Shown: positions 33,551 to 43,284, counted from the stretch's first letter. The stretch: 64,000 nt of DNA from Prochlorococcus sp. AG-409-P01 (GCA_003215335.1 QCKM01000004.1:62001-126000); one strand, 5' to 3'. Notes: generated by a model from the letters alone, not told the origin. Program-made: numbers and translations.

Positions 33551-34849
33551 TCAAAGTGATGGCAGGAGTCCATTTGGATCTACCTCTGATTTAAGCCTCT
33601 GTAGGCCTGGAAGCCAATCATTAAAGGCAGCTTGAATCTCGCGTTTATGCCAAGGTAGATGTTGATGCATTTGGGCAAGATGTGTGCCAGGACAATAAGG
33701 CTCTAATTTGTCCCATACATTTAGTAACCAATCAAGGCTTTCATCTCTTATGGTTTTGTTGTTTGCTGGCCATGCCGCTGTTATCCATGGCTTCCACATT
33801 GCTTGCCGGTGAATGAAAGAGCTGTAATCAATTTTCATATTGTTTGAAATCCCGCCTAGTTGTTGTGCTGCTATATAACATCTATCATTTGGTCTTTGGT
33901 TGATTAGAGTTTCAATAAGTTTAATTATCTCGTAGGTTAGTTCTTTCCATGGTGGCCCTACCAATCCAACGACTTCTTCGTGATAACGGATTGAAGAAGG
34001 TTTGAACTGCATGGTTTTTCTTAGATTAGGTAGTTTTTTTAAGCTAGACACTTTAAAAACCTCACTTTGACAATCGCTTGAGCTTGTAGAAATGAATTTT
34101 TGATAGGCAACTTCAACTTCTTTATTATGGTCAAGACCAATTCCATATGCATTTATTTCATTTCCCCATATCCAGCTTAGGCTTACATCATTAGGCCATT
34201 CTTCTGCTTGATAAATTAGATTTGCTAATTCTTTTGCCGGAAGAATTGATTTTAATATATTTAATTTTCTAAGTGGTTGTGTTAGTAGTTTTAAGTTGGT
34301 GATTATTGCTAGAAATGGAGCTGCTCCACATAAACCTCTCCAGATCAATTGCTCTTCATTTGTATTATCTCTATTGGGCTTTGATATTACAAACCTTTGA
34401 CCTTTACCCCATATGCCACTTATCTCTACTATTTGATCAATCGCTAGACCTTGACTTCTACTAAGGGGACTTATTCCACCTGTGAGGATGTAGCCGAGCC
34501 CAATAGAACCTGAAAGACCTATTGGAAAGCTTCTGCCATATTTAGAGAGCTCATCTAGGAGGCCATTCATTTTAATCCCGGGACCTAGACTCACCTGCTT
34601 TGATTTTTCTTGAAATTTAATTATTTTGTGGTTTGACCTTAAATCTAGTGTCCAATGTCCATTGGAGGCACATCTGCTTGTAGTCCCGCCGCTACAAACC
34701 AATAATGGTTTTGGACTTATTTGATCAGATCGGAGTAGTCCTAATAGATCTTCATCAATATCGTCAAGGACTCCTGCTGGCGTGGAGTCCTCAGCGATTG
34801 AATTTGGTACGTGAATATTTTTTTTAATGGTGGCTTTTCTCAAAATCAA
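33551..34849 (-). CDS. FAD-linked oxidoreductase (PCMH-type)
   Basis: A 432-residue flavoprotein. The N-terminal 180 residues form the PCMH-type FAD-binding domain: LLVCSGGTTSRCASN near residue 50, SLGPGIKMNGLLDELSKYG and FPIGLSGSIGLGYILTGGISPLSR follow as in glycolate oxidase-like and BBE-type enzymes. The classical flavin-attaching His is not evident. The C-terminal half varies as substrate domain. Substrate unknown. It is divergent from the sirohydrochlorin-chelatase gene, 74 bases away. Confidence 0.87.
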   Translation of the reverse strand: MILRKATIKKNIHVPNSIAEDSTPAGVLDDIDEDLLGLLRSDQISPKPLLVCSGGTTSRCASNGHWTLDLRSNHKIIKFQEKSKQVSLGPGIKMNGLLDELSKYGRSFPIGLSGSIGLGYILTGGISPLSRSQGLAIDQIVEISGIWGKGQRFVISKPNRDNTNEEQLIWRGLCGAAPFLAIITNLKLLTQPLRKLNILKSILPAKELANLIYQAEEWPNDVSLSWIWGNEINAYGIGLDHNKEVEVAYQKFISTSSSDCQSEVFKVSSLKKLPNLRKTMQFKPSSIRYHEEVVGLVGPPWKELTYEIIKLIETLINQRPNDRCYIAAQQLGGISNNMKIDYSSFIHRQAMWKPWITAAWPANNKTIRDESLDWLLNVWDKLEPYCPGTHLAQMHQHLPWHKREIQAAFNDWLPGLQRLKSEVDPNGLLPSL

Positions 34850-34923
34850 CTAGCAGGTTACGAGATTGAATTTGTTGAGTAATTGCGGTTTAGATATAAG
34901 GTCTTCATAAGCGCCTTTGTTTT

Positions 34924-35988
34924 GTGGAAACTCTGCTTTTAGATGACCAACAACATCGTATTGGCATTTTGATATGTGGCCATGGCAGTCGAAATCGGCT
35001 CGCGGTAGACGAATTTGCTGAATTAGTTAAAGACCTTGAAAGCAGATTGCCTGAGAATCCCGTTGAGTATGGGTATCTTGAATTTGCCCAGCCAACTCTT
35101 ACAAAGGCACTTGAGCGCTTAGAGAAGCGGGCGGCTAATAGAATTCTTGCCATTCCTGCAATGCTTTTTGCGGCTGGGCACACCAAAAATGATATTCCAT
35201 CTGTTTTAAACAATTATTCCTCTAAAAAAAGTCTAACTATTGACTTTGGAAGAGAGCTAGGTATCGATCGTCAGATGATAGCTGCTGCAGGGGCGAGGAT
35301 TAAAGAGACCTTGAATAATAGCTCGGATCTTCTTCCTTCTGAGACTTTATTGGTTGTTGTTGGTCGTGGCTCATCAGACCCAGATGCAAATTCAAATGTT
35401 GCAAAGCTCACAAGGATGCTTGTCGAAGCTTTCGGTTTTGGCTGGGGCGAAACTCTTTATTCGGGAGTCACGTTCCCTTTAGTCGAGCCTGGATTAAGCC
35501 ATTTAGTAAAACTTGGGTTCAAGCGTATTGTTATCCTCCCTTATTTTTTGTTTTCTGGTGTTTTAGTAAGTCGCATTCGCCAACATGCGTTAAGAGTCGC
35601 TCAAAGAAATCCACAAATAGAGTTTTTGTTCTCTTCTCATCTCGGAAATCATCCTCTTGTTGTAAATACTTTTCTTGACCGGATACGGGAGGTGGTACAT
35701 GGAAATGTTTCGATGAATTGTGCTTTGTGTATATACAGAGATCAGATCCTGGGCTTTGAGGCTGATGTTGGGTTGGTTCAGGAAAGTCATCACCATCATG
35801 TTGAAGGCCTTACCGAGAGTTGCAATCTTTGCGAAAAGGAGTGCACAGGTGCATGTGAACCGAATGGTGCGTTAATTCCTCTTAAAAGCAAGGATCATTC
35901 TCACAGTCATTCTCATAACCATCATGAGTACCCTCATTCAGATCATCCATTGGGACCAAAAACTCTTAGAGAACTTTCCGACACTTAA
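34924..35988 (+). CDS. Sirohydrochlorin chelatase (CbiX/SirB type) with metal-rich tail
   Basis: Inserts metal into sirohydrochlorin for sirohaem or cobalamin. Two CbiX-like halves are visible, the first at residues 10-125 (ICGHGSRN, catalytic His; PAMLFAAGHTKND, second His) and the second at 140-255 (VVGRGSSDPDAN; LPYFLFSGVLV). The last 90 residues are a tail with repeated cysteines (CALC, CNLCEKECTGAC) and a His-rich stretch (HSHSHSHNHHEY), fit to bind an Fe-S cluster, iron, cobalt or nickel. Fe or Co cannot be separated. The start is GTG. Confidence 0.9.
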   Translation: METLLLDDQQHRIGILICGHGSRNRLAVDEFAELVKDLESRLPENPVEYGYLEFAQPTLTKALERLEKRAANRILAIPAMLFAAGHTKNDIPSVLNNYSSKKSLTIDFGRELGIDRQMIAAAGARIKETLNNSSDLLPSETLLVVVGRGSSDPDANSNVAKLTRMLVEAFGFGWGETLYSGVTFPLVEPGLSHLVKLGFKRIVILPYFLFSGVLVSRIRQHALRVAQRNPQIEFLFSSHLGNHPLVVNTFLDRIREVVHGNVSMNCALCIYRDQILGFEADVGLVQESHHHHVEGLTESCNLCEKECTGACEPNGALIPLKSKDHSHSHSHNHHEYPHSDHPLGPKTLRELSDT

Positions 35989-36062
35989 ACCTTAAGAAAA
36001 CTAGTCGATTTTTTAGGCTCACCCGTCTCTTTCTCGCGCGAGTTTTATGAGACTTATGCACA

Positions 36063-36340
36063 TTAGTCTTGCTGATCAATTTCTGGCGAATGCTTTTTGC
36101 AGACTTTTTCCACATATTCTTGATGGTTTTCCACTGCTCTTACTGCAAAAACTTCATCTTCTCTGGAATCCTGTGGGTTTCGAGGATGTAGCTATTTGTT
36201 CTTGACAGTATGCCTTTTTCTTTTTCGTAAGGAGCATGTTTAATCATGGGATTTTGAAAACGACTGCAATCACATGAGTCTTGATCGGTCTCGCTAGCTT
36301 CTCGAAACGCAATTATACTTTTGACTTCAAGCCTATTCAT
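36063..36340 (-). pseudogene. Possible small gene broken by a frameshift
   Basis: From an ATG at 36340 a 66-residue frame (MNRLEVKSIIAFREA...) ends at 36140. In another minus frame, bases 36191 to 36063 encode 42 residues (RNPQDSREDEVFAVRAVE, then NHQEYVEKVCKKHSPEID) with a coding-like composition but no usable start. Joining the two near 36190 would give one protein of about 90 residues. That may be a frameshift, a sequencing error, or chance. The rest of the 394-base spacer (35989-36382) holds nothing clear. Confidence 0.35.
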
Positions 36341-36382
36341 GTGGCTTCCTTATCTGGAAGAACCACTATTTGAGACAGCTGC

Positions 36383-36646
36383 ATGGATAGGAATCATCTT
36401 GAACGATGCGTTGAGATCACTTCAGGCGAACTTGATAGCGTTGCTTCTGCCTATGTGAGCCTTGAGACAGAAATACCTGAAGTCCTCTACAACGGTATGA
36501 AGGAATTTATTTGTGAGAATCCAACCTGGGACCAATATCGTGTCATGAGCTCTGCTTTAGCTAATTTCCTTTTTCAAAACGGATGTGGAGACAGGGCTGT
36601 TACAGAGAGATATCTCGACGATCTTTTTAGTCGTTCTGAGGTCTAA
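36383..36646 (+). CDS. DUF2811 family protein
   Basis: An 87-residue cyanobacterial protein. The core VSLETEIPEVLYNGMKEFICENPTWDQYR, then SALANFLFQNG, matches DUF2811, a short helical family limited to cyanobacteria and without known function. The last 20 bases overlap the end of the convergent GMC oxidoreductase gene. Confidence 0.88.
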   Translation: MDRNHLERCVEITSGELDSVASAYVSLETEIPEVLYNGMKEFICENPTWDQYRVMSSALANFLFQNGCGDRAVTERYLDDLFSRSEV

Positions 36647-38282
36647 TTGCTCCCAGGCAAGCCCTTCTTGTTATTGCCATCATTGTCAAGGTTGGGCTTT
36701 GCCAAGAAGATGTTGGCCAACAAGCTCCATCGACTACTAGAACGTTTTTACACCTCCATAGTCTGTTCCAGTTGTCGACCACACTTGATTCTTCATTAGT
36801 ACCCATTGGTGCTCCTCCAACTTCATGGATGTAATAGCCCGGAGGAGGGGGAGAGTCTTGTAGTGCAATAGCTTTATTGACCAATGGTTCAATAAATGGC
36901 ATTTTTATAAGTTCTTTTAGCGGTTCTATACTTCCACCGGCAGCTAAAACTATTTGATTAATTGTTTTATTCATATGCTCTGCCATCAATAACTCGTTAT
37001 CTCCCCATTTACATTCAATGTGGGGAATTGGTATTCCCCACTTGTCTGACTTATTCAATAAAGAAACATTATTATTGGGGTTAGGAAGAACTTCTCCATG
37101 ACCAATTAAGAATCCAGTTACACTATTTTGCTTACGTTTTAGAAGCCTAGGGGGTTCAAATCGGTCTATACCTCCCCATAGACCATAGTTTCTAATGAAT
37201 TTATTTTTAGAAGGATATTTTGAAGGACTAAACAAGGGAATTAGGAAACTACCGGCTCCAGATAAAACATTTTTTTCATGACTATTTGTTGTTAAATATT
37301 CACGGTGATTTAATGGCAAGGAAAAGAACCTACAGGTCGATATATGGTCCATAAGATTCTTTCCAAGAGTACCCGAAGGTTCAATGAAGCCTTTTGATCT
37401 AAAAGTTGATTCAGAGTTTAATAACAACTTTAAGCTCTGAATAGTAGAGCCACATAAGACAACTAGCTTTGCATTTAGTTCGATTCTGCTTCCGTCTTTT
37501 TTATTTATTGCAACTATTCCACTTGCCTGCTCACTTTTAGAGTCAATCAATAGATGTTCTGCAATATGATCACTTAGTAATTCAACTTTATCTGTTTTCA
37601 ATGCAACTTTAAGAGTACTTCCAACGCTGCTAGATCTAGGCCATTTCATACCTTTGACTTGTGAATAAGGTCCAAATCCACGAGATTGAATTACTGGAAA
37701 GTCATATTTATTTCTAACTATATTTGCGAAAGCTTCTTCACTTGGAGTTAAAGGTAGTGGTTCAATAAAAACTCCATCTGGCAAATGATCTAAACCATCA
37801 CAGTTACCATGAATTTTTAACCTGTCTTCTAATGCTGAGTAATGAGGATCAAGATCTGCATAATTGATGGGCCATTCTGGACCGTAGAAATCTTTTCTAG
37901 CAGCTTTCAGATCATGATTTGAAAGACGTAAGGTTATTCCTCCCCAAGTAAGACTTCTTCCTCCTACTTGATTTCCTTGTGTCCAGAGGAATGGAGAATC
38001 TTCTGGATACGTATATTGATTTTCTCTCTCATTAGCGTATAAGAGTGGATTTGCCTTCCAGTATCCAGGGTGCTGAGCTTGCTTTAGCTTTTCACCCGAT
38101 AGTAAGCCTTGAATTCGATTGAATGTATTTGCAGGTTCAGAACCAACTGCCTGACTCACAGATAAGTTACTGCCAGCCTCTATTACCAATACTCTTATAC
38201 CAGCTTCAGCTAGAGTCATGGCGGCAACACCTCCAGTTGCCCCTGAGCCGATAACAATAACCTCGTATGGACGTAGGCTCAT
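36627..38282 (-). CDS. GMC-family FAD oxidoreductase
   Basis: A 551-residue flavoenzyme. The ADP-binding motif VIGSGATGGVAAMTLAEAG lies at residues 10-28. GGRSLTWGGITLRLS near 113-127 and the C-terminal HEVGGAPMGTNEESSVVDNWNRLW block with the catalytic His are typical of glucose-methanol-choline oxidoreductases. The final block reads NVLVVDGACWPTSSWQSPTLTMMAITRRA. The substrate (sugar, sterol-like or alcohol) is unknown. There is no signal peptide. The 236 bases before DUF4956 (38283-38518) are AT-rich and empty. Confidence 0.9.
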   Translation of the reverse strand: MSLRPYEVIVIGSGATGGVAAMTLAEAGIRVLVIEAGSNLSVSQAVGSEPANTFNRIQGLLSGEKLKQAQHPGYWKANPLLYANERENQYTYPEDSPFLWTQGNQVGGRSLTWGGITLRLSNHDLKAARKDFYGPEWPINYADLDPHYSALEDRLKIHGNCDGLDHLPDGVFIEPLPLTPSEEAFANIVRNKYDFPVIQSRGFGPYSQVKGMKWPRSSSVGSTLKVALKTDKVELLSDHIAEHLLIDSKSEQASGIVAINKKDGSRIELNAKLVVLCGSTIQSLKLLLNSESTFRSKGFIEPSGTLGKNLMDHISTCRFFSLPLNHREYLTTNSHEKNVLSGAGSFLIPLFSPSKYPSKNKFIRNYGLWGGIDRFEPPRLLKRKQNSVTGFLIGHGEVLPNPNNNVSLLNKSDKWGIPIPHIECKWGDNELLMAEHMNKTINQIVLAAGGSIEPLKELIKMPFIEPLVNKAIALQDSPPPPGYYIHEVGGAPMGTNEESSVVDNWNRLWRCKNVLVVDGACWPTSSWQSPTLTMMAITRRACLGAIRPQND

Positions 38283-38518
38283 TTACTTCAAGATCAAGGA
38301 ATCTGAATGCTTACAACCTAACCAAACATACTACTTTGTTGATAGCAACACTTATTTGTATTCCAGTACCTTAGAAAAAGTCAATATTCATAAAAAATCT
38401 AGTACATATTCATGAATGATTAAATCAAAAGAATAGGCAACTTATTTTTACAACCAGATTTATAGGATTATTATCTGTTTGATCTAGTGAGATGATTGAA
38501 TAATAATCAGAACTTTTT

Positions 38519-39052
38519 TTATAGTATTTTGCTGAGTTCAATAATATTGGTTTCTCTTGGAAGGGTTAGGGCTATAGTATCAATACTCTCTGCATTTAAT
38601 AACTCGCCTTTATCAATGTTTCTTGCACTTCTTTTGTATATGTAATATATTGAGCAATAACCAACTATCGCTATAAGTAGTGTAAATAAATATTGTGATG
38701 CACCTATTGATATCCCTACGCATATAGATAATAATAAATATGCTAAATTATAAGGTTCTTTTACTGCGGTTCTGAATCTAACAATTGATAATGCACCTAC
38801 TAATCCTAGAGAAAGTGCGATTGATGTTTTCACTATAGCAATAATGGCTGCTACACTTATTGTAAGTAGTAGTATCGAATTTCCAAATGATACCTTTGAT
38901 GAGAATGTTAGAGAATATTTATAGTATATATATCTTAGAAATAGGCCAGCTATTAGAGCCAGTCCAATGATGATTATACTATCCGATAATGATAATTGAG
39001 TTGATGTATTAGCTATGCTATCTATCGCATAATTTACAGATTTATCATTCAT
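38519..39052 (-). CDS. DUF4956 membrane protein
   Basis: A 177-residue protein with about four membrane helices. The marker segment LGLVGALSIVRFRTAVKEPYNLAYL fits DUF4956, whose members often neighbour polyphosphate polymerase (VTC4-like) or CotH-type genes. Here none is adjacent. The C-terminal 40 residues are soluble. The gene is very AT-rich with many AUA codons, like the next two genes, and unlike most of the window. Confidence 0.8.
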   Translation of the reverse strand: MNDKSVNYAIDSIANTSTQLSLSDSIIIIGLALIAGLFLRYIYYKYSLTFSSKVSFGNSILLLTISVAAIIAIVKTSIALSLGLVGALSIVRFRTAVKEPYNLAYLLLSICVGISIGASQYLFTLLIAIVGYCSIYYIYKRSARNIDKGELLNAESIDTIALTLPRETNIIELSKIL

Positions 39053-39131
39053 GAGTTTGTATGAACTATTTATTGATTATACCAACCACTGGACAGATTC
39101 ATTAAAATATAAATATAAGTTCGCAACTTAT

Positions 39132-41030
39132 CTAAATTATTCCATTCTCTGATAGAAGTCTTTTTAAATCAGGATATAAGTATTCTGCCCCTCTCTTATT
39201 GAGATGATTGGCATCCCAATAAATATATTGATCATTTTTTATTGGCTTACAATAATATTCTTTTTCCGAGCAAAGTTTCGTGAATGCATCAAATACATAT
39301 ACATTGTTGTGAAATTTTGCTAATTGATCATAATATTCATTTATGTGACTAACTTCTCCCAGTATGGTCGACCTTTTTACTGGTGAACAATTCTTCATGC
39401 TCACATAAGCTGGCCTAAACCATTCTTTGTGACATAAGGCATATGTTCCTTGTCGGAAATACGGTGTTTCATTGACTATTACTAAGTTTACTCCCAGAGA
39501 TTTTGCGTATTCAATTACTTTGTCAAATATTTCTTTGTCTCTCTCACTAAGATGGAATCTTCCAGTTGTATTTGCAGACAAACTAATAAATATAATATCC
39601 CCAACTTTTAGTACATTAGTATAACTATTTAAAACAGGAATCAAATACTCATATCTTGGTGGACTAGGCTTGTTGAATTTTGTGCCACTATATCTGTCAT
39701 GTATATATAGCGTAGCTTTCTTTTCCTCTTCCAGTTTCTTCAAAAGTGGCAGGTAATGCGTGGCATGACTATCTCCTAGCATTAATACTGTCTTGCCACT
39801 CTGCTTTTTATTACTTATGTAAAATCCTTTACTTGGGTGGCCTTGAACTCCAAAATTCCTTGTTTGTCCTGCATATAATTTTGAGTTATTTAATCCAAGT
39901 ATTATTGATATTGATGTAAGTATTGATATTATACCTATATAAATATTGATAATGCTATTTTTAAACCATTTATTAGCTCTAAGTGGATTCTCTACAAATT
40001 TATAAGATACACAAGATATCCCTATTAATAGAAATATTTGTAATGGTAGTGTCCATATACTTATACCTATCGTCCACAGACTTAGTGAAATTATTGGCCA
40101 ATGCCAAAGATATAGTGAATATGATAGCTTTCCAACCTTTCCTATTGTCTTCTCTGTAAGTACTGTGAAAGCAGTTGTGTTCTTTTTTAAGCAGATAAGT
40201 AATAAACAAGTTAATACAACAGTTAATATATTCGATATTTGCATGTAGTTATTTGGTATATACATCATTAAGAGCAGGCTAACCAAAAGTACATTGCTAT
40301 TTATCTTTTCGAAGTACGAAGTTAGCTTGTTATTTCTGTAATATAAATAGGTTAATACCCCTGCTCCTATTTCCCAAAATCTACTAGGCATTAGGTAGTA
40401 ACTAGCTATAGGATCTTTGTTTGCCAAGTACATATACAGTATTAAAGAGACGCTCGACAAAGTCATAAATAATGTTTTTAATCTGTTCGTGTTTATTTCT
40501 TTGTTTAAGTTGTTTGCACCTCCCCAAAACCAAAATAACAATGGAAACAGGAGATAGAATTGCTCTTCTACTGCTAAAGACCAGGTATGTGTAAAGGGAT
40601 TAAGTGCTGACGATTGGCTAAAGTAATCTAGTTCTCTTAAATACATAAATATATTTGAGAGACCAATTAGTGAGGATATTCCCGCCCCAATCTGCACTTT
40701 GGGCTCTGGTATAAATAAACAAGTTAATATACTCGTGACGATAGCAAATAGAATAAAGGCAGGGAATAACCTTTTTATTCTTCGTTCGTAAAAGCTAGTT
40801 ATTAAGTCCTTAAGTTGTTTATTTTTTCTTCTGTATAATGATGCTGTGATTACATAGCCTGACAAAACAAAGAATATGTCTACTCCTAGGTATCCACTTT
40901 TAATAATGCTTTCATTGAAATGATTTAGTATTACGCATATTACTGCTATAGCTCGTAGACCATCTATTTCCTGTCTATACTCAATCTCTTCTCTAGACTC
41001 AAATTTTCTTTGCTTCTCAGGATTTCTCAT
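39132..41030 (-). CDS. Acyltransferase-3 fused to SGNH hydrolase (OafA/YrhL-like)
   Basis: A 632-residue protein that probably O-acetylates a surface glycan. The N-terminal membrane half (about 1-370) is an acyltransferase-3 domain: IDGLRAIAVICVILNHF, SGYLGVDIFFVLSGYVI and HTWSLAVEEQFYLLFP. The C-terminal half is an SGNH hydrolase: VLMLGDSHATHYLPLL and the YWDANHLNKRGAEYL Asp-His block. An upstream in-frame start at 41087 would overlap the next gene by 35 bases; I prefer the ATG at 41030 (MRNPEKQRKF). The base composition is unusually AT-rich. Confidence 0.9.
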   Translation of the reverse strand: MRNPEKQRKFESREEIEYRQEIDGLRAIAVICVILNHFNESIIKSGYLGVDIFFVLSGYVITASLYRRKNKQLKDLITSFYERRIKRLFPAFILFAIVTSILTCLFIPEPKVQIGAGISSLIGLSNIFMYLRELDYFSQSSALNPFTHTWSLAVEEQFYLLFPLLFWFWGGANNLNKEINTNRLKTLFMTLSSVSLILYMYLANKDPIASYYLMPSRFWEIGAGVLTYLYYRNNKLTSYFEKINSNVLLVSLLLMMYIPNNYMQISNILTVVLTCLLLICLKKNTTAFTVLTEKTIGKVGKLSYSLYLWHWPIISLSLWTIGISIWTLPLQIFLLIGISCVSYKFVENPLRANKWFKNSIINIYIGIISILTSISIILGLNNSKLYAGQTRNFGVQGHPSKGFYISNKKQSGKTVLMLGDSHATHYLPLLKKLEEEKKATLYIHDRYSGTKFNKPSPPRYEYLIPVLNSYTNVLKVGDIIFISLSANTTGRFHLSERDKEIFDKVIEYAKSLGVNLVIVNETPYFRQGTYALCHKEWFRPAYVSMKNCSPVKRSTILGEVSHINEYYDQLAKFHNNVYVFDAFTKLCSEKEYYCKPIKNDQYIYWDANHLNKRGAEYLYPDLKRLLSENGII

Positions 41031-41052
41031 TTCGTCTTCTTTATGTTTTGTT

Positions 41053-41412
41053 TTAAAGCCACATATATAATATATATGTAACCACAAAGACTATTAACAT
41101 TTGCTGATTCTTGAAAAATGTTAACGAATTGTGAATCAAAAGCCAGTCCTGGCTTATCCAATTTGACAATATTATTAATACAGTTATTTGCAGTAGAATT
41201 TCTAATTTTCTTTCAATCTGTTGGTACTTGATTATTCTGCATGTTATGACTATCCCCCATATGTGAACTATCAATATAGCAACTATGTTCAATTTTAAGT
41301 CATGAATTAAGTCCCCTGTTCTTAAGTACAGACCATAAGCACTATTTAGTAACCACATCCAAGCAAATAGTTTCTCTAATTGTTTGCTCCAAGCTCTTCT
41401 TGTTTTATGCAT
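41053..41412 (-). CDS. Hypothetical membrane protein in the AT-rich island
   Basis: A 119-residue protein with a basic start (MHKTRRAWSKQLEKL) and about four hydrophobic stretches rich in Ile, Leu and Trp. No family recognised; layout recalls short integral proteins accompanying glycan-modifying acyltransferases. It lies 22 bases upstream of the acyltransferase gene, so one transcript is likely. Confidence 0.62.
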   Translation of the reverse strand: MHKTRRAWSKQLEKLFAWMWLLNSAYGLYLRTGDLIHDLKLNIVAILIVHIWGIVITCRIIKYQQIERKLEILLQITVLIILSNWISQDWLLIHNSLTFFKNQQMLIVFVVTYILYMWL

Positions 41413-41628
41413 TTTCTATATTGTCTACTTCATATACTTTACCTCCCTTTTTTCCTTTTGACCCAGCCAAATAATCCCTCTTCATTTACTCTGCATTGAT
41501 TTAATTTAATTCCTAAAAATCTTATATCAATTAATTGGTTTTAGTGACTTAATGCTTTCTATCCTTTGCGTTTACAAGTTTTGATGGCCTTTGCAAGCAA
41601 GTTAAAAATTTGTTCAATTTTTGCCATT

Positions 41629-41650
41629 AAAAAAGCCCGACGTGGCGGGC
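41629..41650 (-). terminator. Rho-independent terminator of the initiator tRNA gene
   Basis: On the minus strand GCCCG and CGGGC pair around a six-base loop and lead into six T. It begins 8 bases past the tRNA 3' end. Confidence 0.85.
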
Positions 41651-41657
41651 CCTTATT

Positions 41658-41734
<77 letters not shown>

Positions 41735-41781
41735 ATCTGCTCACTAAGCATACAGCTTGGTGAGTATTCCTAGGTGTCTTA

Positions 41782-42759
41782 TTAGCTTTCCTGAAACCTT
41801 AAGGCCCCTTTTACCTCAAGCTGAACTCCTGGACCTACTAGCAGTATTTGTTCTTCTAGTTCTTGTAGGCCTACAGGTGTCATCCAATCAAGTTGACGCA
41901 ACAAGTGGATAGCTACTGCTTGCTTTGCTCGTCTGGCGCCATCTTCGACCTTAATAGCAATACCTATACCTTCCCCTAATCTACTTATGCATTGGATGCC
42001 TTCTGCACCACCTTTGCTTACTAATTGACCGTGAGCTCTGTTCATTAACTCAGTATCAAAGCGCCCTTCTCCTGCAACCAAGTTTGGATAGGCAATCATT
42101 GCTCTGCTTATTTGCTCTAATTCAGCTTGTTTTGATGCTCCTAGATGCGCATAAAGCAATGCCATCTGTTCTAGTTGAAGGCATAGCGTTGGCGCACCGC
42201 AATCATCTCTTGCTGCAATTAATTCAGCTGATGGTATCGACAGAAATTCTCCAACTAGTCGAAGAATCTCGAGTTGTAATGGATGATCACCTCTTAGATA
42301 AGTATCTAACGGCCACCCCATTTTTTTACATGTTGCAAGAAATGCAGCATGTTTGCCAGAACAATTATTTTCTAATGGGCTTTTAGCATGCTTTGGTAAT
42401 GGGCATTGGAGCTTATTTACTTCAATCTCAGCATTCCACAATATTCTAAATACTTCCCGTGCATGCAAAGATGTGCCTGCATGAGATCCACATGAGATGG
42501 CTAAACCTCTTTCACCTGAATTCATTTTTTCTGCAGCACCACTACTTATAAATGGAATAACTTGGAATGGTTTTAGCGCAGATCTTATGAATGTTTCTAG
42601 GTTTGCTGCTCCTGCCCTCATAAGAACTCTTCCCTTTATATCGCACACGACAGCATGAACACAGTGAGTTGACTCAACAGTAGAACCACGTTTTAGGGCC
42701 ACCTCAAGTGGCGGAGTATTTGATCTTTGGGAATTGTTGATGGGACCTGATAAATTCAT
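41782..42759 (-). CDS. L-asparaginase of the AnsA/ReAII (PF06089) type
   Basis: A 325-residue enzyme that hydrolyses asparagine to aspartate and ammonia. Its family differs from classical L-asparaginases and shows Ser- and Lys-centred catalysis; motifs AISCGSHAGTSLHAREV near 88 and NNCSGKHAAFLATCKKMGW near 131 match, as does RDDCGAPTLCLQL. Length is right. It may help recycle nitrogen. Next gene on the same strand is CGLD27, 24 bases or fewer away depending on start. Confidence 0.88.
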   Translation of the reverse strand: MNLSGPINNSQRSNTPPLEVALKRGSTVESTHCVHAVVCDIKGRVLMRAGAANLETFIRSALKPFQVIPFISSGAAEKMNSGERGLAISCGSHAGTSLHAREVFRILWNAEIEVNKLQCPLPKHAKSPLENNCSGKHAAFLATCKKMGWPLDTYLRGDHPLQLEILRLVGEFLSIPSAELIAARDDCGAPTLCLQLEQMALLYAHLGASKQAELEQISRAMIAYPNLVAGEGRFDTELMNRAHGQLVSKGGAEGIQCISRLGEGIGIAIKVEDGARRAKQAVAIHLLRQLDWMTPVGLQELEEQILLVGPGVQLEVKGALRFQES

Positions 42760-42764
42760 GTTTT

Positions 42765-43283
42765 CTATTTTAAGCCTTTTAAGAACATATCTAAAAAAAT
42801 TCCTAAAAGAGATCCGCCAACTATTAGATAAATTGTTATAAGAAGACTATTCTGCAATTTTCTTAATAATGGGATGACTTCGTTTTCTGCTATTAACAAG
42901 TCTTGTTTTCTCCAGGTTAATGGCTTTTCCCAAATCTGCCCGTCATACCAACCAGTTTCTTCGTATATAATTTGCTCCGAGACTAGCCTTTTGAAAATGT
43001 ATCCCCATGCAAGACGATTTCGAATAATTATAAAAAGAGGTGTTGAAAGACTAGATACAATAACTGTTATTAGCAATATTAATGGTTGATTTCTTAGCTG
43101 CCAGCTTCCATTGGCTATTAGTAGACTAATAGGTAGAGAAAATAACCAGCTTTTAAAGAGTTTATCTTCATAATTATTATTTGGATCTATTGGCCAGGAG
43201 AAGAGCCATGATTTAGAGAGTTCGCGAAACTCTTCTAATGGAATTTGTTCTTTAGGAATTGGACAAATTTTGTCTTCAGGCAT
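42765..43283 (-). CDS. CGLD27 family (DUF1230) membrane protein
   Basis: A 172-residue protein of the green-lineage CGLD27 family, found in cyanobacteria and chloroplasts and suspected to act in photosynthesis or iron homeostasis. The start MPEDKICPIPKEQIPLEEF is the family signature, and two paired hydrophobic helices lie near 50-90 with a third at the C-terminus. The ATG at 43283 lies right after the rsfS stop and suits the family better than 43337, which would overlap rsfS. Confidence 0.87.
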   Translation of the reverse strand: MPEDKICPIPKEQIPLEEFRELSKSWLFSWPIDPNNNYEDKLFKSWLFSLPISLLIANGSWQLRNQPLILLITVIVSSLSTPLFIIIRNRLAWGYIFKRLVSEQIIYEETGWYDGQIWEKPLTWRKQDLLIAENEVIPLLRKLQNSLLITIYLIVGGSLLGIFLDMFLKGLK

Positions 43284-43284
43284 T

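Noticed and set aside
38218-38415. 65-residue plus-strand frame upstream of GMC oxidoreductase
   Set aside because: First third is antisense to the GMC FAD motif, the rest is compositionally random.
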